Below are positions 61,049 to 64,000 of a stretch of 64,000 nt of DNA, in pieces (the stretch's first letter is position 1; every line of letters starts with the position of its first letter). The notes under the pieces are model-generated. The model was not told where the DNA came from. It ran no database searches and was given only the letters and a program-made list of their open reading frames with translations. Location of the stretch: the NCBI RefSeq assembly GCF_001295265.1, contig NZ_LJOD01000004.1, positions 1 through 64,000 of the forward strand. Reading direction: 5' to 3'. Position numbers and translations under genes: made by a program. The stretch is from Chryseobacterium indologenes. Lineage in GTDB: Bacteria > Bacteroidota > Bacteroidia > Flavobacteriales > Weeksellaceae.

Positions 61049-61441
61049 ATGAAAAAAGCAATTAAAATTTTTGGAATCTGTATGCTGGTATTTTTTACGG
61101 CATTATCTTTTTCATCGTGCAGCAGAGACGATGATCCGGTAAATAATGACTTCTTTGCAGGAACCTATAAAGGAAGTATTTCCTATAATGACGGATCCAC
61201 CAACATTAATACAGACAACGGAAGCGTTTTTGTGACCAAGATCGCCAGCGGAACAAAATATAATTTTGCATTTTCCAACAGTATCCCGGATCTGAACGGA
61301 ATAGAATTTGAGCAGAAAGGCGATCACTCCCTGGTTATGATAGGATCTAACGCAACATCTTACATCAGAATTGACAATAATGAGCTGAAGATCTTATATG
61401 CGAAAGACGGCAAAACATGGACTGCCAACTGTACACGATAA
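61049..61441 (+). CDS. Small predicted lipoprotein
   Basis: 130 aa. Signal peptide MKKAIKIFGICMLVFFTALS then lipobox FSSC (Cys24) and an Asp-rich start SRDDDPVNND. A compact beta-rich domain follows (GTYKGSISYNDGS, YNFAFSNSIPDLNGIEFEQ) and ends in CTR. It resembles small Flavobacteriia lipoproteins with a lipocalin-like fold, which is only a guess. It stands alone and is followed by a strong terminator. Confidence 0.8.
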   Translation: MKKAIKIFGICMLVFFTALSFSSCSRDDDPVNNDFFAGTYKGSISYNDGSTNINTDNGSVFVTKIASGTKYNFAFSNSIPDLNGIEFEQKGDHSLVMIGSNATSYIRIDNNELKILYAKDGKTWTANCTR

Positions 61442-61464
61442 CCCAACTATTCTTATTTATATCA

Positions 61465-61494
61465 AAGCCTGTTTCATTTTAAACAGGCTTTTTT
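61465..61494 (+). terminator. Terminator after the small lipoprotein gene
   Basis: Perfect 10-bp stem (61465-61474 / 61481-61490), 6-base loop and T-run, 23 bases after the stop. Confidence 0.92.
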
Positions 61495-61619
61495 AATACC
61501 CAGCATCAATGCTTTAATTTTTTTTTAAGCAGTAATAAACTTTAGTTAAGGTTAAAAACCTCCGTTTTTTCAGCCCGTTTTTTGCTTACCTTTACTTAAG
61601 AAAACAAACAATAAACCCT

Positions 61620-61865
61620 ATGAAAAAATTATTAACTGCAATGTCTCTGGTGCTAGGACTAGGACTTGCAACTGCCCAACAGACTGCTCCTGCTTCCGGC
61701 ACAGCCCCTCATCAGACTACAAAAACTGTAAAAGCCCCTGAAGCTAAAACAGCAAAACCTGCAGCTAAAATGAAAAAAGACGGTACACCGGACAAAAGAT
61801 ATAAAGAGAATAAAAAACTAAAAAAAGACGGCACTCCTGATAAGAGATACAAAGAAAACAAATAA
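61620..61865 (+). CDS. Small secreted basic protein with a 14-residue tandem repeat
   Basis: 81 aa. Signal peptide MKKLLTAMSLVLGLGLATAQ, a Thr/Ala/Pro/Lys linker, then two copies of KKDGTPDKRYKENK (residues 52-65 and 68-81) separated by KL. The mature protein is strongly basic and probably disordered. The repeat type is familiar from Flavobacteriia secreted proteins with no assigned function. The basic charge would suit binding to nucleic acid, LPS or other anionic surface polymers, but this is inference. Confidence 0.82.
   Translation: MKKLLTAMSLVLGLGLATAQQTAPASGTAPHQTTKTVKAPEAKTAKPAAKMKKDGTPDKRYKENKKLKKDGTPDKRYKENK
61773..61862 (+). repeat. Tandem 42-base coding repeat
   Basis: Two 42-base units (61773-61814 and 61821-61862) encode the same 14 residues but differ at several third codon positions, so selection has kept the peptide, not the DNA. 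Confidence 0.85.
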
Positions 61866-61906
61866 ACTCAACATATAGTTGTTATTTTCATAATCAAATT
61901 TCGAAG

Positions 61907-61936
61907 AACCGGTGAAACTTTTCACTGGTTTTTTTG
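61907..61936 (+). terminator. Terminator after the repeat protein gene
   Basis: 10-bp stem with one wobble (61907-61916 / 61921-61930), loop ACTT and a T-run. Confidence 0.9.
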
Positions 61937-62076
61937 TGGCTTATAGCATAGGAATTCAAAAAAATCTGCTCAATCTACTGAATCCGCGAGAGATTTACCA
62001 CAGTCATTAACAAATAAAATCCCCAAACTTTTACCCCTGCATAAAAGAAAATGGTTTAAGATTCTCTACTTATTTA

Positions 62077-62084
62077 TAAATTTG
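62077..62084 (+). promoter_or_regulatory. -7 element immediately before the GH3-family gene
   Basis: TAAATTTG is a full TAnnTTTG match ending only four bases before ATG 62089. If used, the transcript would begin at or next to the start codon (leaderless mRNA). Confidence 0.55.
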
Positions 62085-62088
62085 GACC

Positions 62089-63588
62089 ATGTTAAACTTC
62101 ATCAAGAAAAATGCTGCATTGATCTGGGCAAAAAAACACGTCCGGAAAACTGAAGAATTCAAGAAAAATGCTGAACAGAACCAGGAGGCTCTGCTTCTCT
62201 CTCTTGTAAAAACGGCTCAGAAAACGCTTTTCGGGCGGGAGCATGATTTTGAAAATATTCATTCGGTGCAGGAATTCCAGAAAAGAGTTCCCATTGCAGA
62301 TTATGAAGATTTAAAACCCTATATCGAAAGGGTAAAAAGGGGGCAGGCCAATATCCTGTGGACTGAAACTCCTGAGTATTTTGCCAAAACATCAGGTACA
62401 ACTTCAGGTTCAAAATACATTCCTATTTCCAAAGAAGGAATGCCTTTTCAGATTGCGGGTGCCCAGAGTGCTCTTTTCCATTATATTGCCCAAAAGAATA
62501 ACGCCGATTTCGTTAAGGGAAAAATGATCTTCCTCCAGGGAAGTCCTGAGCTGGAAGAGGTTTTCGGAATAAAAACCGGTCGTCTTTCCGGTATTGTTGC
62601 CCACCATATTCCGGGCTATCTTCAGAAGAACCGTCTTCCCAGCTGGGAAACCAATATCATGGAAGACTGGGAAGCCAAGGTAGACAAAATCATTGAGGAA
62701 ACAGAGAAGGAAGACATGACGCTAATCTCCGGCATTCCGCCGTGGCTGGTGATGTACTTTGAAAAACTGACTGAAAAACATGGTAAAAAGATCAAACAGC
62801 TTTTTCCTAATTTACAGCTAATCGTAACAGGAGGAGTTAATTACGAGCCTTACCGGGATAAAATGGAAGATCTGCTGGGCGGAAAGGTAGATACTATACA
62901 GACATTCCCCGCCTCTGAAGGATTTTTTGCCTTTCAGGATGATTACACAAAGGAAGGCTTACTTCTTTTAACCAACCATGGAATTTTTTATGAATTTGTT
63001 CCATTGGAAGAATACGGAAAACCCGGTGCACGACGGTTAACGTTAAAAGAGATTGAGCTCCATAAGGATTATGCTCTTATCCTGACCACCAATTCCGGTC
63101 TTTGGGCCTATTCTATTGGGGATGTAGTAAGATTCATCAGCAAAGATCCTTACAGAATTCTGGTAAGTGGCAGAACCAAGCATTTCACGTCTGCTTTCGG
63201 AGAGCATGTTATCGCTTTTGAAGTAGAGGAAGCGATGAAAGCAGCTTTGGAGAGGTTTTCCGCACAAATTACAGAATTTCATCTTGCCCCACAGGTAAAT
63301 CCTGATGAAGGTCTTCCTTATCATGAATGGCTGATAGAATTTGAAAAAGAGCCTGAAAATATGGATCTTTTCAGAAGCGAGCTTGATGATCAGCTCCGGA
63401 AACGCAATACTTATTACGATGATCTGATTACCGGAAACATCCTGCAGAAACTTCAGATCACAAAACTGAAGAAAAATGCCTTTCATGAATATGCCAGATC
63501 TCAGGGGAAACTGGGCGGGCAAAATAAAATCCCGAGGCTTGCCAATGACCGGAAAATTGCAGATCAGTTAGAACTTCATAAATTTTAA
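62089..63588 (+). CDS. GH3-family acyl-adenylate/amido-synthetase-like protein
   Basis: 499 aa. It belongs to the GH3 auxin-responsive promoter family, part of the ANL adenylating superfamily. Motifs are FAKTSGTTSGSKYIPIS (phosphate loop, near residue 105), TFPASEGFFAFQ, YEFVPLEEYGKPGARRLTL and YSIGDVVRFISKDPYRILVSGRTKHFT. Plant GH3 enzymes adenylate hormone acids and join them to amino acids; bacterial members are mostly uncharacterised. No natural partner gene lies next to it. The N-terminal LNFIKKNAALIWAKKHVRKT is typical of flavobacterial members and supports this start. Confidence 0.92.
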   Translation: MLNFIKKNAALIWAKKHVRKTEEFKKNAEQNQEALLLSLVKTAQKTLFGREHDFENIHSVQEFQKRVPIADYEDLKPYIERVKRGQANILWTETPEYFAKTSGTTSGSKYIPISKEGMPFQIAGAQSALFHYIAQKNNADFVKGKMIFLQGSPELEEVFGIKTGRLSGIVAHHIPGYLQKNRLPSWETNIMEDWEAKVDKIIEETEKEDMTLISGIPPWLVMYFEKLTEKHGKKIKQLFPNLQLIVTGGVNYEPYRDKMEDLLGGKVDTIQTFPASEGFFAFQDDYTKEGLLLLTNHGIFYEFVPLEEYGKPGARRLTLKEIELHKDYALILTTNSGLWAYSIGDVVRFISKDPYRILVSGRTKHFTSAFGEHVIAFEVEEAMKAALERFSAQITEFHLAPQVNPDEGLPYHEWLIEFEKEPENMDLFRSELDDQLRKRNTYYDDLITGNILQKLQITKLKKNAFHEYARSQGKLGGQNKIPRLANDRKIADQLELHKF

Positions 63589-63631
63589 AGATATTTTTTC
63601 AATTCCAAAAACGTATATTGGAAAAAAATTA

Positions 63632-63639
63632 TAAATTTG
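63632..63639 (+). promoter_or_regulatory. -7 element for the terminal lipoprotein gene
   Basis: TAAATTTG is a full TAnnTTTG match, 18 bases before ATG 63658. Confidence 0.6.
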
Positions 63640-63657
63640 AAAAATTAAAAAATAATA

Positions 63658-64000
63658 ATGAGAGCATCTGTACTTTTAAAATCAGCTTTATTAACCTCTT
63701 TATTTGTCATCTCCTCTTGTGCTACTACAAAGTACAGTGATGATATTTCAAAAAATAACTACTCTAATCTGGAAGCCGGAAGAATGTATATCGTTACTAT
63801 GAAAGACGGTTCCCCAAAACAGAAAATGCTCTTTAGAAATGTAGACGGGGATAATCTTATCGGAACTGCCGGCAAGAAAGACAGTACAGAAGTAATTATT
63901 CCAAAATCTAATGTAGCTGCAGTGAAAGACAGATCCAAAGCCAGAGTAACAGCTGGTGCCACTGTAATTGGTGCTGCAGGTGTAGCCGCCATTGTGATCA
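63658..64000 (+). CDS. Predicted lipoprotein, N-terminal fragment
   Basis: Runs off the right edge; 114 codons are present. Signal peptide MRASVLLKSALLTSLFVIS then lipobox SSC (Cys21) and ATTKYSDD. A small beta-rich region (GRMYIVTMKDGSPKQKMLF, DSTEVIIPKSNVAAVKD) is followed by a hydrophobic Ala/Gly/Val-rich segment at the end of the window (GATVIGAAGVAAIVI), which may be a membrane helix. Resembles small flavobacterial lipoproteins with a glycine-zipper-like tail. Function unknown. Confidence 0.8.
   Translation, partial: MRASVLLKSALLTSLFVISSCATTKYSDDISKNNYSNLEAGRMYIVTMKDGSPKQKMLFRNVDGDNLIGTAGKKDSTEVIIPKSNVAAVKDRSKARVTAGATVIGAAGVAAIVI

Noticed and set aside
1..64000. tRNA, rRNA, CRISPR array, riboswitch or prophage
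   Set aside because: No cloverleaf-like sequences, regularly spaced repeats, conserved riboswitch cores or phage structural genes were recognised by eye; a dedicated scan could still find a small RNA.

Overview
The window looks like the chromosome of a Weeksellaceae/Flavobacteriia bacterium, most likely Chryseobacterium or a close relative. Four things point there: AT-rich DNA with almost no Shine-Dalgarno signals; many promoters with the Bacteroidetes -7 element TAnnTTTG; a SusC/RagA-type outer-membrane protein; and a rimP-nusA-infB operon whose IF-2 has a long Gln/Gly/Asn/Arg-rich linker. The genus is an inference from these features. No rRNA, tRNA, CRISPR array, transposase or integrase was seen.

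Layout. 1-5.7 kb: start of a SusC-like receptor (-), then infB, nusA and rimP (-). 5.8-48.7 kb: a surface-polysaccharide locus exported by an ABC transporter (Wzm/Wzt). It supplies UDP-glucuronate (Ugd) and dTDP-4-keto-6-deoxyglucose (RfbA, RfbB). From the latter it should make dTDP-3-amino-3,6-dideoxyhexose (FdtA, FdtB) and dTDP-4-amino-4,6-dideoxygalactose (WecE). It also encodes about a dozen glycosyltransferases, including four tandem GT2 paralogues, a WbsX-type protein, an AsnB-type amidotransferase, an ATP-grasp ligase beside a formyltransferase, a methyltransferase and several acyltransferases. 48.7-64 kb: beta-carbonic anhydrase with a SulP transporter, pth, two related lipoproteins, three tandem secreted paralogues, mfd, small secreted proteins, a GH3-family protein and a truncated lipoprotein.

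The most unusual aspect is how much acyl-carrier chemistry is embedded in the glycan locus: three small acyl carrier proteins (ACPs), two KAS III enzymes, two short-chain reductases, one MaoC-type dehydratase and one FkbH protein. The minus-strand operon at 32.1-37.7 kb reads small ORF - fkbH - ACP - MaoC - SDR - MBOAT - SGNH. Its logic resembles Dlt teichoic-acid D-alanylation (loader, carrier, membrane acyltransferase, helper) with FkbH as loader. FkbH enzymes make glyceryl-ACP, and a dehydratase plus reductase could in principle turn that into lactyl-ACP, so this may be a glycan O-lactylation or O-glyceroylation system. That is inference. Two other ACP/KAS III cassettes (10.7-11.9 kb and 42.2-44.2 kb) could make short 3-oxo- or 3-hydroxyacyl groups for amino-sugar N-acylation.

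The locus is mosaic in strand. Two minus-strand modules are set into the plus-strand gene run, and they meet it with overlapping or abutting convergent stop codons and no terminator. Promoter positions were used to correct several start codons (fdtA, wzm, mfd, the second KAS III and others).
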